64,000 nt of DNA from Roseiterribacter gracilis (GCA_018332375.1 BOPV01000001.1:2728001-2792000), one strand, 5' to 3'; shown: positions 44,910-54,744, numbered from the stretch's first letter. Numbers and translations: made by a program. Notes: generated by a model from the letters alone, not told the origin.

Positions 44910-47003
44910 ATGAAGACCCTGCAAAACCTGTCCGTTCGAACGCTTCTTCTTACCATGCTGGCCGTGATGGCAACGCTCGTCGTCGTTGAAGCCGGACGCG
45001 GCGCATTCGCTGCGTGGCAGAAGAAAAGCGTCGCCGAACGCATCCTGACCGAGAACGCGGCCGGCGAACGGCTGTTGCGCAGCGCCAGCGAATGGGCGCG
45101 CGAACGCGGCTTCACCAACACCGCCCTATCGTCGACCGCACCGATCGATACGCAGCGACGTAGCGCGATCGACGAGCGGCGCACGCTGGGCGACCAGGAT
45201 CTGACGGCCGCGCTGGCGGAGATTCGTCGCGGCGTGCAGTTCACCGGTCGCGACGAAGCGATCCGCGCGGTCGAGATGGCCTTCGCTTCGTTGCGCGATC
45301 TGCGCAGCCGCGCCGATGCCGATCTGGCAAAGCCACGCGAACAGCGCGATGCCAAGCTGCGCGCCGAATGGGTGCCGGGCATCACGGCGCTGATCGAAGC
45401 AAGCCAACAATTGCGCCTGCGCGCCGAATCGCAACCGTCTTCGGCAGAGTCGCGCCTGGGCCGTATGCAGGGGCTGAAGCACGCCGCCTGGGTGATGTCG
45501 GAATTTATGGGCCGCGAACGCGCGGTGGTCGGGGCGATCATCTCGTCGGGACAGCCGATGACGCCGGCGCAACTCGAGGTCTTGTCCAAGCATCGCGGCC
45601 GCGTCGAATCGGCATGGGACATGTTGCAGACGACCTTGGCGCGCGATTCCCTGTCGCCGCGCGTGGTGCAGGCGATCGATCGCGTGCGCACAATCACCTT
45701 CGGCAAATTCCAGGACGTCCGCCTCGGCGTATATGCCGGCACCGGCACCTATCCGGTGACGGATCAGGAATGGGTGCGCCAATCGACTGAAGCGATCGAC
45801 ATGGTGCTGCAGCTCGGCACCGCGATCGGCGACGCCAGCACGGCGCTGGCAACCAGCAGTGCGGCCGACGAACATCTGCAGTTCCTGTTCGATTTCGCGC
45901 TGCTGCTGGTCGCGACGATCGCGGCCGGCTTCGCCTTCCGCACTACGCTGGTGCGCATCATTCGCCCCTTGGCCGACATGACTGGCGCGATGCGCAAATT
46001 GGCGGGCGGCGATTTGCAGATCACCGTGCCGGCACTGGAACGCGCTGACGAGATCGGCGCCATGGCGCAGGCGGTCGAAGTCTTCAAAGGCAATGCAATC
46101 GAACGCGACCGGTTGGAAGTCGCACGCATCGAACGGGAATCGCACGAGAAGCGCCGCCGCTCCTCGATCGACAATTCGGTGCAGAGCTTCGAAGGCTCGG
46201 TGCGCGAACTGGTCGACGCGTTGGTGCGTGCGTCGGGTGATCTCAACCGTACCGCAACCACCATGTCGTCGACCGCCGACCAGACCAGCATGCAATCGGG
46301 CATGGTCGTCGCCGCTGCCGACCTGGCGTCGAGCAACGTGCAGACCGCGGCTGCGGCAACTGAAGAAATGGCCGCATCGATCGCGGAGATCAGCCGGCAG
46401 GTGGCGCAGTCGACCGTGGTTGCAGAAACCGTCGCCAACGACGCGCGCCGCAGCGAAGAGACCGTGCAGCATCTCGCCACCGGCGCGCAGCGTATCGGCG
46501 ACGTGGTGCAGTTGATCACCACCATTGCGGGCCAGACCAACCTGCTGGCGTTGAACGCGACGATCGAAGCGGCTCGCGCGGGCGAGATGGGCAAAGGCTT
46601 TGCCGTCGTCGCGGGCGAGGTGAAAGCGCTGGCAACGCAGACCGCCAAAGCGACCGAGGAAATCGGCGCGCAGATTACGCAGATTCAAGATCTGGTCGAA
46701 GCCGCCAACAGCGCCATCCGCACGGTCGGAAGTTCGGTCGGCGAAATGAATTCGATCTCGACCGCGGTTGCGGCTGCGATCGAAGAACAAGGTGCGGCGA
46801 CGCGGGAGATCGCACGCAGTACGCAAGAAGCTGCACGCGGCGCCGCCGAAGTCACCACCAATATCGGTGGCGTCAGCGAGGGCGCGCGCCTGACCGGCAG
46901 CGCGTCGAACGACGTGCTGACTGCAGCCAACGACCTGTCGAGCAAGGCCGAAAGCCTGCAGCGCGAAGTCGATCGCTTCCTGCGCGAGATCCGCGCCGCG
47001 TAA
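44910..47003 (+). CDS. methyl-accepting chemotaxis protein, copy 2
   Basis: 697 residues. A first membrane helix (about 10-30) is followed by a large periplasmic helical region (about 31-320) with a NIT-like motif ([19 protein letters not shown]), so it may sense nitrate, nitrite or a related anion. A second helix (about 325-345), HAMP ([17 protein letters not shown]) and a full signalling domain follow ([19 protein letters not shown]). The signalling half is close to copy 1 but the sensor is unrelated, so the pair shares an output with different inputs. ATG 44910 starts the hydrophobic N-terminus; the frame opens at 44877. Confidence 0.92.
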   Translation: MKTLQNLSVRTLLLTMLAVMATLVVVEAGRGAFAAWQKKSVAERILTENAAGERLLRSASEWARERGFTNTALSSTAPIDTQRRSAIDERRTLGDQDLTAALAEIRRGVQFTGRDEAIRAVEMAFASLRDLRSRADADLAKPREQRDAKLRAEWVPGITALIEASQQLRLRAESQPSSAESRLGRMQGLKHAAWVMSEFMGRERAVVGAIISSGQPMTPAQLEVLSKHRGRVESAWDMLQTTLARDSLSPRVVQAIDRVRTITFGKFQDVRLGVYAGTGTYPVTDQEWVRQSTEAIDMVLQLGTAIGDASTALATSSAADEHLQFLFDFALLLVATIAAGFAFRTTLVRIIRPLADMTGAMRKLAGGDLQITVPALERADEIGAMAQAVEVFKGNAIERDRLEVARIERESHEKRRRSSIDNSVQSFEGSVRELVDALVRASGDLNRTATTMSSTADQTSMQSGMVVAAADLASSNVQTAAAATEEMAASIAEISRQVAQSTVVAETVANDARRSEETVQHLATGAQRIGDVVQLITTIAGQTNLLALNATIEAARAGEMGKGFAVVAGEVKALATQTAKATEEIGAQITQIQDLVEAANSAIRTVGSSVGEMNSISTAVAAAIEEQGAATREIARSTQEAARGAAEVTTNIGGVSEGARLTGSASNDVLTAANDLSSKAESLQREVDRFLREIRAA

Positions 47004-47008
47004 GCCTC

Positions 47009-48175
47009 TTACGCGGTCTCTTTAAACAACTCGCGGCCGATCAACATGCGGCGGATTTCGCTGGTGCCGGCGCCGATCTCGTAGAGCTTGGCGTCGCGCA
47101 GATAGCGGCCGGCTGGGAAGTCGTTGATGTAGCCGTTGCCGCCCAGGATCTGAATCGCGTCCAGCGCGACCTGGGTGGCTTTCTCGGCGCTGTACAGAAT
47201 GCAGCCAGCCGCGTCCTTGCGCGTGACTTCGCCACGATCGCACGCCGCAGCAACCGCATAGACATAGGCGCGTGACGCATTCAGCGTCGTGTACATGTCG
47301 GCAAGCTTGGCTTGGATCAACTGGAACTCGCCAATCGGCTGGCCGAACTGCTTGCGGTCATGCACGTATGGCACGACCAGTTCGAGACAGGCCTGCATGA
47401 TGCCGAGCGGTCCGCCCGCTAGCACGACGCGTTCGTAGTCGAGACCGCTCATCAGAACTTTGACGCCGTCGCCGACTTTGCCGAGCACGTTCTCGGCCGG
47501 CACGAAACAATCTTCGAACACCAACTCGCACGTGTTCGATCCGCGCATGCCCAGCTTGTCGAGCTTGGGGCTCGACGAAAAACCTTTGAAGTTGCGCTCG
47601 ATCAGGAACGCGGTGATGCCGCGCGGGCCGGCATTGAGATCGGTCTTGGCGTAGACGACCAGCACGTCGGCGTTGGGACCGTTGGTGATCCACATCTTGG
47701 TGCCGTTCAGCACATAGCCGTCATTGCCGCGCGTTTCGGCCTTGATGCGCATCGACACGACGTCCGAGCCCGAATTGGCTTCGGACATAGCGAGCGCGCC
47801 GACATTTTCGCCGCTCATCAGCTTGGGCAGATACTTCTTCTTCTGCGCGTCGTTGCCGTTGCGGTGGATCTGGTTGACGCACAGGTTCGAATGCGCGCCG
47901 TAGGACAGGCCGACCGAGGCCGAGGCGCGGCTGATTTCTTCCAGCGCGATGACATGGGCGAGATAGCCCAGGCCCGTACCGCCCAACTCTTCTGCGACGG
48001 TCATGCCGAGCAAGCCCAGCTCGCCCAGCTTCACCCACAGGTCGGCGGGGAATTCATTGTCGCGATCGATGTCGGCGGCGCGCGGTGCGATTTCCGCATC
48101 AGCGAAGCGGCGGATTTCACGGCGGAGCGATTCCAGGTCTTCACCGAGACCGAAATTCAGGGTCGGGATGTGCAT
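47009..48175 (-). CDS. liuA: isovaleryl-CoA dehydrogenase
   Basis: 388 residues, an acyl-CoA dehydrogenase that converts isovaleryl-CoA to 3-methylcrotonyl-CoA in leucine breakdown, with FAD. Motifs: [61 protein letters not shown]-type [14 protein letters not shown], and [15 protein letters not shown]. The catalytic Glu lies in [13 protein letters not shown], the position typical of isovaleryl-CoA dehydrogenases. It is divergent from the carboxylase genes of the same pathway. The ATG at 48175 lacks a good Shine-Dalgarno. It converges with the chemoreceptor gene 5 bases away. Confidence 0.93.
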   Translation of the reverse strand: MHIPTLNFGLGEDLESLRREIRRFADAEIAPRAADIDRDNEFPADLWVKLGELGLLGMTVAEELGGTGLGYLAHVIALEEISRASASVGLSYGAHSNLCVNQIHRNGNDAQKKKYLPKLMSGENVGALAMSEANSGSDVVSMRIKAETRGNDGYVLNGTKMWITNGPNADVLVVYAKTDLNAGPRGITAFLIERNFKGFSSSPKLDKLGMRGSNTCELVFEDCFVPAENVLGKVGDGVKVLMSGLDYERVVLAGGPLGIMQACLELVVPYVHDRKQFGQPIGEFQLIQAKLADMYTTLNASRAYVYAVAAACDRGEVTRKDAAGCILYSAEKATQVALDAIQILGGNGYINDFPAGRYLRDAKLYEIGAGTSEIRRMLIGRELFKETA

Positions 48176-48321
48176 GGGGGCGGACGCTAGGCGCCCAGAG
48201 CGCGCTCGTCCACGCTGCAAAAACGCAAGAAAGAAAGTTTCACGTCAGCGCCTCGCACACGCATGGACACGCTCTGGTCATGGCCACATCGGTGACTGTC
48301 GTTCTTCGCAACGAAGCTTTA

Positions 48322-48350
48322 TTGACAGGCCTTCCGCCGGTGGGCTTTGT
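48322..48350 (+). promoter_or_regulatory. candidate promoter of the methylcrotonyl-CoA carboxylase operon
   Basis: A perfect TTGACA (48322-48327) is followed 17 bases later by CTTTGT (48345-48350), a weak -10. Transcription would start at about the GTG start codon at 48357, which would give a leaderless or almost leaderless mRNA. It lies in the 181-base divergent gap with liuA. Confidence 0.35.
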
Positions 48351-48356
48351 CGGGCC

Positions 48357-49976
48357 GTGCGACTCGAGACCCGCGTTAATTCCCGCTCGGATGCGTTCCA
48401 GGCCAACCGCGCTGCCATGCAGGCGCTGGTCGACGAACTGCGTTCGGATTCGGCCCGCATTGCCGCCGGTGGCGGCGAGACGGCCTTGGAACGCCACCGC
48501 GCGCGCGGACGGCTGACTGCGCGCGAGCGTATTCAGCGCCTGATCGATCCCGGCACGGCGTTTCTCGAACTCTCTGCCTTCGCTGCACACGGCATGTATG
48601 GCGGTGACGTTCCGGCGGCCGGGATCATCACCGGCATTGGCCGCATCGAAGGCACCGAATGCGTCGTGGTGGCCAACGACCCGACCGTCAAAGCCGGCAC
48701 CTATCATCCGTTGACGGTGAAGAAACATCTGCGCGCGCAGGAAATCGCGCTGCAGAACCGGCTTCCCTGCATCTATCTGGTCGAATCCGGCGGCGCCTTC
48801 CTGCCTTTGCAGGACGAGGTCTTTCCCGACCGCGATCATTTCGGCCGCATCTTCTACAACCAGGCGACCTTGTCGGCCGAGCGCATTCCGCAGATCGCGG
48901 TCGTGCATGGCAGCTGCACCGCGGGCGGCGCGTATGTGCCGGCGATGGCCGACGAGAGCATCATCGTCAAAGGCCAAGGCACGATCTTTCTCGGTGGGCC
49001 GCCGCTGGTGAAAGCGGCGACCGGCGAAATCGTGACCGCAGAAGAATTGGGCGGCGCCGACGTGCATTGCCGCAAGTCGGGCGTCACCGATCACTATGCC
49101 GAAGACGACGCGCACGCGCTGGCGATTGCGCGCCGCATCGTTGCGACCCTGAACCGTCGCAAACTGCCCGTGGTCGCACTGCGCGAGCCAAAGGCGCCGC
49201 TGTACGACGCAAACGAATTGTACGGCATCATCTCGGCCGATCGGCACGTGCCGTACGACGTGCATGAAGTGATCGCGCGCCTGGTCGACGGCAGCGAGTT
49301 CGACGAGTTCAAACGCCTCTATGGCGGTTCGCTTGTGTGCGGCTTCGCGCATCTGCACGGCATGCCGATCGGCATCATCGCCAACAATCCGGCGGTGCAA
49401 GGCGGCATTCTGTTCAGCGAAAGCGCGGTCAAAGGCGCGCATTTCATCGAGCTGTGCACGCAGCGCGGCGTGCCGCTGCTGTTCCTGCAGAACATCACCG
49501 GATTCATGGTGGGCAAGGCCTACGAGGCCGGCGGCATCGCCAAAGACGGCGCCAAGCTGGTGACCGCCGTGTCGTGCGCGAAAGTGCCGAAACTGACCTT
49601 GGTCATCGGCGGTTCGTTCGGCGCCGGCAATTACGGCATGTGCGGCCGCGCCTTCAGCCCGCGCTTTTTGTGGACCTGGCCCAATGCGCGCATCTCGGTG
49701 ATGGGCGGCGAACAGGCGGCGCGCGTGTTGATGACCATCCGTCGCGACGCGATCGAAGCCAAAGGCGGCAAATTCACCGACGAAGAAGCGGAAAGCTTCA
49801 TGGCGCCGATCCGCAACCAGTACGAGACGCAGGGCCATCCCTATTACGCGTCGGCGCGACTGTGGGATGACGGCATCATCGATCCCGCCGATACGCGCCG
49901 CGTGCTGGCGCTGGGTCTGTCGGCTGCGCTCAACGCACCTATCGAGCCCACGCCGTTCGGCGTGTTCCGTATGTGA
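48357..49976 (+). CDS. liuB: methylcrotonyl-CoA carboxylase beta (carboxyltransferase) subunit
   Basis: 539 residues, normal for the family. It transfers carboxyl from biotin to 3-methylcrotonyl-CoA. Two crotonase-like carboxyltransferase halves are visible: N-terminal [41 protein letters not shown], and [21 protein letters not shown]-terminal [20 protein letters not shown] and [23 protein letters not shown] 48357 is chosen by family length; the frame opens further upstream without resemblance. No Shine-Dalgarno is obvious. First gene of the liuB-orf-liuC-liuD operon. Confidence 0.94.
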   Translation: MRLETRVNSRSDAFQANRAAMQALVDELRSDSARIAAGGGETALERHRARGRLTARERIQRLIDPGTAFLELSAFAAHGMYGGDVPAAGIITGIGRIEGTECVVVANDPTVKAGTYHPLTVKKHLRAQEIALQNRLPCIYLVESGGAFLPLQDEVFPDRDHFGRIFYNQATLSAERIPQIAVVHGSCTAGGAYVPAMADESIIVKGQGTIFLGGPPLVKAATGEIVTAEELGGADVHCRKSGVTDHYAEDDAHALAIARRIVATLNRRKLPVVALREPKAPLYDANELYGIISADRHVPYDVHEVIARLVDGSEFDEFKRLYGGSLVCGFAHLHGMPIGIIANNPAVQGGILFSESAVKGAHFIELCTQRGVPLLFLQNITGFMVGKAYEAGGIAKDGAKLVTAVSCAKVPKLTLVIGGSFGAGNYGMCGRAFSPRFLWTWPNARISVMGGEQAARVLMTIRRDAIEAKGGKFTDEEAESFMAPIRNQYETQGHPYYASARLWDDGIIDPADTRRVLALGLSAALNAPIEPTPFGVFRM

Positions 49977-50005
49977 TGCGAAGCATGCGTCGCATGGTTC
50001 GCATC

Positions 50006-50025
50006 ATCCCCGCGCAAGCGGGGAT
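50006..50025. repeat. REP-like palindrome
   Basis: ATCCCCGC-GCAA-GCGGGGAT forms an 8-base perfect hairpin and is followed by CCAGG. Read on the minus strand it encodes the DPRLRGDD-type peptide that is the mark of a dispersed intergenic repeat family common in Alphaproteobacteria. Only this copy was found in the window. Confidence 0.65.
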
Positions 50026-50037
50026 CCAGGAAACACA

Positions 50038-50220
50038 ATGAGTTTTCGACGGGACATGATCCGCTTCGGCGTCTTCTTTGCGGCGCTGGTCGTGATCTAT
50101 GGCGGCATGACGGTCGCCGGCTACGAAGACACGAACAAATTCACCTACGCGATGTTCGGCAGCCTGGCGGTGACGTTCGTGGTCGTCGAGCTGCTGATCC
50201 GCCCACGGGGCCCGAAATGA
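50038..50220 (+). CDS. 60-residue membrane protein in the liu operon
   Basis: 60 residues with two hydrophobic helices (about 9-28 and 38-54) and a basic C-terminus. It sits between liuB and liuC and its stop overlaps the liuC start by 4 bases (ATGA), so it is translated with that gene. No family was recognised and leucine catabolism has no known need for it. A REP-like palindrome lies 12 bases upstream of its ATG. Confidence 0.65.
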   Translation: MSFRRDMIRFGVFFAALVVIYGGMTVAGYEDTNKFTYAMFGSLAVTFVVVELLIRPRGPK

Positions 50221-51020
50221 TTCAGTACGACATCGACGCGCGCGGCGTTGCGACGATCGCGATCAACCGCCCCGACGTTGCCAACGCGATCAACGAAGAG
50301 ACGATCGCGGCCCTGACCGAGGCATTCGAAAAAGCCGCAGCCGATAGCGCGGTGCGCGTTGTCGTGCTGACCGGTCGCGGCAAGGCGTTTTCGGCCGGCG
50401 CCGACCTCGCCTGGATGAAACGCGCTTCGACGATGAGCCACGAAGAGAACGTGGCCGATGCGTTGAATCTGGCGGCGCTGCTTCAGGCGATCGACACCTG
50501 CCCCAAGCCGACCGTGGCGTTGGTCAACGGCGCTGCATTCGGCGGCGCGGTTGGATTGACCGCTGCGTGCGACGTCGCCATCGCCGCCGACAATGCCGCG
50601 TTCCGCTTGTCGGAAGTGCGGCTGGGCCTGGTGCCCGGAATCATCAGCCCCTACGTCGTTGCCGCGATCGGCGCCAAACAGGCGCGCCGCCTGTCCGTCA
50701 CCGCGTCGTTGTTCGACGCACACGAGGCGTTGCGCATCGGTCTGGTCGCGAGCGTCGTACCGTTGGACGAGTTGGGCGCGGCCGGCGCCAAGCTGGTCGC
50801 CGCCATTCTGGAAAACGCGCCGCAGGCGATGACCATGGCGAAGACCTTGATCGGCGTCGTCGCCAACGAACCGATCGACGAAGCCTTGGCGCAGTTGACG
50901 GCCGAGTTCATCGCCGCCGCGCGCGCCAGTGACGAAGGCCGCGAAGGCGTCGCCGCCTTTCTCGAAAAACGACTGCCAAATTGGCGGACCCCGCGCGCAG
51001 GCGCGAAAGAGAACAACTAG
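50217..51020 (+). CDS. liuC: methylglutaconyl-CoA hydratase (enoyl-CoA hydratase family)
   Basis: 267 residues, crotonase fold. It would hydrate 3-methylglutaconyl-CoA to HMG-CoA. Seen are INRPDVANAINEETIAALT, the oxyanion-hole segment KAFSAGADLAWM, VNGAAFGGAVGLTAACDVAIAA and FRLSEVRLGLVPGIISPYV with the catalytic Glu. The ADLxWM and LGLVPG(I/T)ISPYV features fit the LiuC/AUH branch. Its place between the two carboxylase subunit genes supports the assignment. Confidence 0.92.
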   Translation: MIQYDIDARGVATIAINRPDVANAINEETIAALTEAFEKAAADSAVRVVVLTGRGKAFSAGADLAWMKRASTMSHEENVADALNLAALLQAIDTCPKPTVALVNGAAFGGAVGLTAACDVAIAADNAAFRLSEVRLGLVPGIISPYVVAAIGAKQARRLSVTASLFDAHEALRIGLVASVVPLDELGAAGAKLVAAILENAPQAMTMAKTLIGVVANEPIDEALAQLTAEFIAAARASDEGREGVAAFLEKRLPNWRTPRAGAKENN

Positions 51021-51021
51021 A

Positions 51022-52953
51022 ATGTTGAAGACGCTGCTCATCGCCAATCGCGGCGAAATCGCGGTTCGCATCGCGCGCACGGCGCGCAAGCTCGGCGTGC
51101 GCACAGTTGCGGTCTATAGCGACGCCGATCGTCACGCCGCCCACGTCGTCGCGTGCGACGAAGCCGTGCGCATCGGTCCGCCCGCGGCACGCGACTCGTA
51201 TCTGAAAGTCGACGCGATCCTCGAGGCGGCGCGCGCGACTGGCGCCGACGCGATTCATCCCGGCTACGGGTTTCTCAGCGAACGCGCTGACTTTGCCGAA
51301 GCATGCGAAACGTCCGGCATTATTTTTGTCGGCCCGCCCGCCAGCGCCATTCGCGCCATGGGGTCGAAGAGCGAAGCCAAAACCCTGATGCAGGCGGCCA
51401 ACGTGCCGCTGGTGCCGGGCTATCACGGTGCCGCGCAGGATCTCGAAACGCTGCGCAAAGCGTCGGCCAAAATCGGCTATCCGGTGCTGCTCAAAGCGGC
51501 GATGGGCGGCGGCGGCAAAGGCATCCGCATCGTCGAGCGTGAAGAAGATCTGGCCCAGTCGATCGAGCTGGTGACGCGCGAAGCGATTGCCGCGTTTGGC
51601 GACGGCACCTTGCTAGTCGAAAAATACGTGACGCGCCCGCGCCACGTCGAAGTGCAGGTCTTCGCCGACAAGCATGGAAACTTCGTCCATCTGTTCGAAC
51701 GCGACTGCACCTTGCAGCGCCGTCATCAGAAGGTGATCGAAGAAGCACCGGCACCCAACCTGTCGGCCGACGCGCGCAAGACGTTGCATGCGAGCGCCAT
51801 CGCAGCCGCCAAGGCGATCGGCTATGTCGGCGCCGGCACGGTCGAGTTCCTGCTGGGGGCCGATGGCGCTGTGTACTTCATGGAAATGAATACGCGCCTG
51901 CAGGTCGAACATCCGGTGACCGAATACGTCACCGGTTTTGATCTGGTCGAATGGCAGTTGCGTGTCGCATCGGGCGAGACGCTGCCGCGGACGCAAGACC
52001 AGATTCACGCGCAAGGCCACGCGGTCGAAGCACGTCTCTACGCCGAAGATCCGTCGCGCGACTTCATGCCGTCGACCGGCAAGCTGACGCGCCTGTCGAT
52101 GCCCGACGATATCCGTATCGATTCCGGTGTGCGGGAAGGCGACACGATCACGTCCTATTACGACCCGATGATCGCCAAGCTGATCGCGGGTGCGGCCACG
52201 CGTGAAGAAGCGTTTGCCAAACTTGCCAACGCGCTCGACGAAACCGCGGTCGATGGCGTCCGCACCAACGCAGCGTTCCTCGCCGCTTTGGCGCGCGATC
52301 CCGCGGTCGCTGCGATGCAGATCGACACGAGCTGGATCGAACGTCGCGAAAGCAGCGCCGCCGTCGCTGCCGATCCGTCGCTCGCTGCGCTGGCCGCGTT
52401 GTACACGCGCAGCACGCGGCCGACCGGCAACGATCCGTGGGATGTGACCGACGGGTTCCGCGTCAATCTGCCGGCCGAAGACGTGATCGCCTTGGATATC
52501 GACGGCACAACGCGCCGCTTCGGCGTCACACGCGACGCCCAGTCGCTGCGCATCGACGGGCATCTGGTGAACCTGATCGACCTGTCGAACGGCGCCATCG
52601 CAGCCGAAATTGACGGTCGCTTGCGCCGCGCAACCGTGTCGCTGCGCGATGGCGGCATCGCGCTGTTTGCCAACGGCGCCAGCCTGGTCGCAACCGTGCC
52701 CGATCCGTTGGTGACGGTGCAGGCCGGCGGTGCCAGCGGTGATCTGAAAGCGCCGATGCCGGGCACCGTGGTCGCGATCGAGGTCGAGGCCGGTGCGAAA
52801 GTGACGGCGGGCACCACGCTTCTCATTCTGGAAGCGATGAAAGTGCATCTGCCGATTCACGCGCCGACCGACGGCACGGTCGGCGAGTTGTTCGTTGCGC
52901 TTGGTGACCAGGTGATGGAAGGCGCGCCGTTGGCGCATATCGATCCGGCGTAA
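51022..52953 (+). CDS. liuD: methylcrotonyl-CoA carboxylase alpha (biotin carboxylase) subunit
   Basis: 643 residues. The N-terminal biotin carboxylase (about 1-445) has LLIANRGEIAVRIARTA, HPGYGFLSERADFAEAC, the Gly-rich ATP loop KAAMGGGGKGIRIV, and EMNTRLQVEHPVTE. A BT linker domain (about 450-570) and a C-terminal biotinyl domain follow, with AMPG-like KAPMPGTVVAIEV and EAMKVH; Lys-607 is biotinylated. The usual EAMKM is changed to EAMKV, which is tolerated in this family. ATG 51022 is one base after the liuC stop. HMG-CoA lyase, the last pathway enzyme, is not in the window. Confidence 0.95.
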   Translation: MLKTLLIANRGEIAVRIARTARKLGVRTVAVYSDADRHAAHVVACDEAVRIGPPAARDSYLKVDAILEAARATGADAIHPGYGFLSERADFAEACETSGIIFVGPPASAIRAMGSKSEAKTLMQAANVPLVPGYHGAAQDLETLRKASAKIGYPVLLKAAMGGGGKGIRIVEREEDLAQSIELVTREAIAAFGDGTLLVEKYVTRPRHVEVQVFADKHGNFVHLFERDCTLQRRHQKVIEEAPAPNLSADARKTLHASAIAAAKAIGYVGAGTVEFLLGADGAVYFMEMNTRLQVEHPVTEYVTGFDLVEWQLRVASGETLPRTQDQIHAQGHAVEARLYAEDPSRDFMPSTGKLTRLSMPDDIRIDSGVREGDTITSYYDPMIAKLIAGAATREEAFAKLANALDETAVDGVRTNAAFLAALARDPAVAAMQIDTSWIERRESSAAVAADPSLAALAALYTRSTRPTGNDPWDVTDGFRVNLPAEDVIALDIDGTTRRFGVTRDAQSLRIDGHLVNLIDLSNGAIAAEIDGRLRRATVSLRDGGIALFANGASLVATVPDPLVTVQAGGASGDLKAPMPGTVVAIEVEAGAKVTAGTTLLILEAMKVHLPIHAPTDGTVGELFVALGDQVMEGAPLAHIDPA

Positions 52954-53018
52954 GGTCAGCGCTTACTTGCATCTTGCTGCTTGCGCGGCATCGCGCGGGC
53001 TGCTCGTCTTGGCGAACG

Positions 53019-53258
53019 ATGCTCTATCTGATCGCCTTCTTCCTGCCGCCGCTGGCTGTGCTGTTTGCGGGCAAGCCGTTTCAGTCGATCGTCAGCTTCG
53101 TGCTGTGGGTCTTCGCCTGGGTCGGGCTGATTTTCTTCGTCGTGCCCGGCGTGATCCTGTGGCTGCTGCTGGTCGTGCACGCGTTCAAGTTGATCAGCGA
53201 CAACAAAGCCGACCGCCGCGCCCGTGAAATCGCCGACGCGGTACGTCACGCACGCTAG
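53019..53258 (+). CDS. Pmp3/YqaE-like small membrane protein
   Basis: 79 residues with two hydrophobic helices. IAFFLPPLAVLFAGKP and the second-helix VVPGVILWLLLVVHAFKL resemble the Pmp3/YqaE family (PPLAV and PG motifs), which affects membrane potential and salt stress in other organisms. A charged C-terminal tail follows. ATG 53019 is chosen over 52974 because the family begins there. It converges with the DUF72 gene, overlapping by 4 bases. Confidence 0.75.
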   Translation: MLYLIAFFLPPLAVLFAGKPFQSIVSFVLWVFAWVGLIFFVVPGVILWLLLVVHAFKLISDNKADRRAREIADAVRHAR

Positions 53259-54073
53259 GCGGTCACCAGATCCAGTAGACGCAGCAACGCCACGGCGTCG
53301 GCCGGCGCGCGCACCTTTGCGTCATTGTCGAAATAGACGAACACGTCGCGGCCGTCCTTGCTCGCACGTCGCACCCAGCGCGCCCATTCGCGCAGCTGCT
53401 TGTCGTCGTATCCGCTGACATAGGTCTCTTCGCCGCCATGGAGCCGCGCATAAGCGAAGTCGGCCGTGTCGGCGTGATAGCGCGCCCAGCGCGATGAATC
53501 AGCGGCAACCATCGCGATATTATGCCTGCGCAACAGCTCCAGCGACGCCGGCTCGATGAAACTGTCGTGGCGCGGCTCCAGCGCGTGCCGCAATGGCCGG
53601 TTCTCGTCGATCTTCAGATATGCCCGCCCCGCCATCCGCGGCTCGTGACGCCGGGCAAGCGTGCGCGCCTGCGCTGTGTCGCGCGGCAGCAGCGCGAAGA
53701 ACGCGGCCATACGGCCCGCGTCGAACTTGAAGGTGGCAGGCAGCTGCCACAATACAGGCCCCAGCTTGTCGTTCAGCGCGAGAATTCCGGAGGCAAAGAA
53801 ATTGGCCAGCGCAGCTTCGACGCCGACCAGCTTCTTCATGTGGGTGAGAAAGCGCGGTCCCTTTACTGCGAACAGGAAATCGTCGGGCGTTTCGTCACGC
53901 CAGCGTTCGAAACTGGACGGTCGCTGGAGCGAATAGAAAGTGCCGTTGATCTCGATTGAATTCACCTGCGAAGCGGCGTAGGCCAGCTCGCGCTTTTGCG
54001 GCAGCTTGGGCGGATAGAACACGCCGCGCCATCCGGCATAGGTCCAGCCTGACAATCCGATGCGAACGGTCAT
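53255..54073 (-). CDS. DUF72 (YecE) family protein
   Basis: 272 residues, a TIM-barrel family protein. Characteristic are IGLSGWTYAGWRGVFYP at the start, FNSIEINGTFYSLQRPSSFERW-type VNSIEINGTFYSLQ, FLFAVKGPRFLTHMKKL and the C-terminal YARLHG...YVYFDND-like VFVYFDNDA. Function is unknown. It follows the XRE regulator by 41 bases. That gap contains an inverted repeat (GAACAAG at 54078-54084 and CTTGTTC at 54101-54107). Confidence 0.92.
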   Translation of the reverse strand: MTVRIGLSGWTYAGWRGVFYPPKLPQKRELAYAASQVNSIEINGTFYSLQRPSSFERWRDETPDDFLFAVKGPRFLTHMKKLVGVEAALANFFASGILALNDKLGPVLWQLPATFKFDAGRMAAFFALLPRDTAQARTLARRHEPRMAGRAYLKIDENRPLRHALEPRHDSFIEPASLELLRRHNIAMVAADSSRWARYHADTADFAYARLHGGEETYVSGYDDKQLREWARWVRRASKDGRDVFVYFDNDAKVRAPADAVALLRLLDLVTA

Positions 54074-54077
54074 GGAA

Positions 54078-54107
54078 GAACAAGCGCCGCGCGCGTGGCA
54101 CTTGTTC
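54078..54107. repeat. inverted repeat just upstream of the DUF72 start
   Basis: GAACAAG-C-GCC and GGC-A-CTTGTTC pair with one mismatch around an 8-base loop. It lies 4 bases from the DUF72 ATG and 7 bases past the XRE gene stop, so it may be a weak terminator, an operator, or a fold that limits DUF72 translation. Confidence 0.45.
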
Positions 54108-54114
54108 CGCGCCG

Positions 54115-54309
54115 TCAGACATCGTCGCCGAAGATCGCCTCGACCTTCTTGCCGAACAGTTTGGCGATGGTGAGCGCGAGCGGCAGCGACGGGTCGTAGC
54201 GCTCGCTTTCAATCGCGTGGATCGTCTGGCGCGACACGCCCAACTGTTCCGCCAATTCGATTTGGGTCCAGCCGCGCGCATTGCGCAGCTCGCGTACGCG
54301 GTTCTTCAT
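54115..54309 (-). CDS. small XRE-family transcriptional regulator
   Basis: 64 residues, a single helix-turn-helix: MKNRVRELRNARGWTQIELA, then EQLGVSRQTIHAIESERYDP, and LALTIAKLFGKKVEAIF. This short form is typical of regulators encoded with a small membrane protein. Its start overlaps the stop of that membrane gene by 4 bases. It probably binds the GTAAAGGTACCTTTAC palindrome upstream of the pair and autoregulates. Confidence 0.92.
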   Translation of the reverse strand: MKNRVRELRNARGWTQIELAEQLGVSRQTIHAIESERYDPSLPLALTIAKLFGKKVEAIFGDDV

Positions 54310-54731
54310 CGACGGCGCGCCGCTGCGAGATTCTGCAACACCTCGACGACGCTGCAGAGCAGCCAGGCGATGCTGGCCGCGACCCAGACCGACGACATCG
54401 ACAGGCGCGGCCAACCTGCGTGCTCGAGCATGGCGTAACCGATTGACCACACCATCGTGAGACCACCGGTCGCGGCCAGATTGGCGAGCAACTTGCGCTG
54501 GCCATATTCGTCGGTGCGGCGGATCGCACGCAGGATTGCGGCGCCGATTACGAGCACACCGATCATCGGCAGCAGCGCGACCGCGTCGCGTGTCAGCCCG
54601 TCCGGCAAAGCCGCGACATAGGCTTTGGCGATGCGCGAAAAGACGAAGCAAAGCAGAACGCCGAACGCCACCTCGGCGAAATACCGAAGCCCGTTGCGGC
54701 GCGTCGTTGGCGTTTCCCAGCCACTGAACAT
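54306..54731 (-). CDS. four-helix membrane protein paired with XRE regulator
   Basis: 141 residues with four hydrophobic helices (about 17-35, 45-64, 80-98 and 105-127). An excellent AGGAGGTGA Shine-Dalgarno precedes ATG 54731. It is the first gene of a coupled pair with the XRE regulator. Such membrane partners are of unknown function; they may be controlled by or modulate the regulator. The Shine-Dalgarno directly abuts the operator palindrome. Confidence 0.8.
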   Translation of the reverse strand: MFSGWETPTTRRNGLRYFAEVAFGVLLCFVFSRIAKAYVAALPDGLTRDAVALLPMIGVLVIGAAILRAIRRTDEYGQRKLLANLAATGGLTMVWSIGYAMLEHAGWPRLSMSSVWVAASIAWLLCSVVEVLQNLAAARRR

Positions 54732-54744
54732 CGTCACCTCCTGT

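Noticed and set aside
48240..49838. 532-codon minus-strand frame antisense to liuB
   Set aside because: Antisense shadow of a well-conserved carboxyltransferase.
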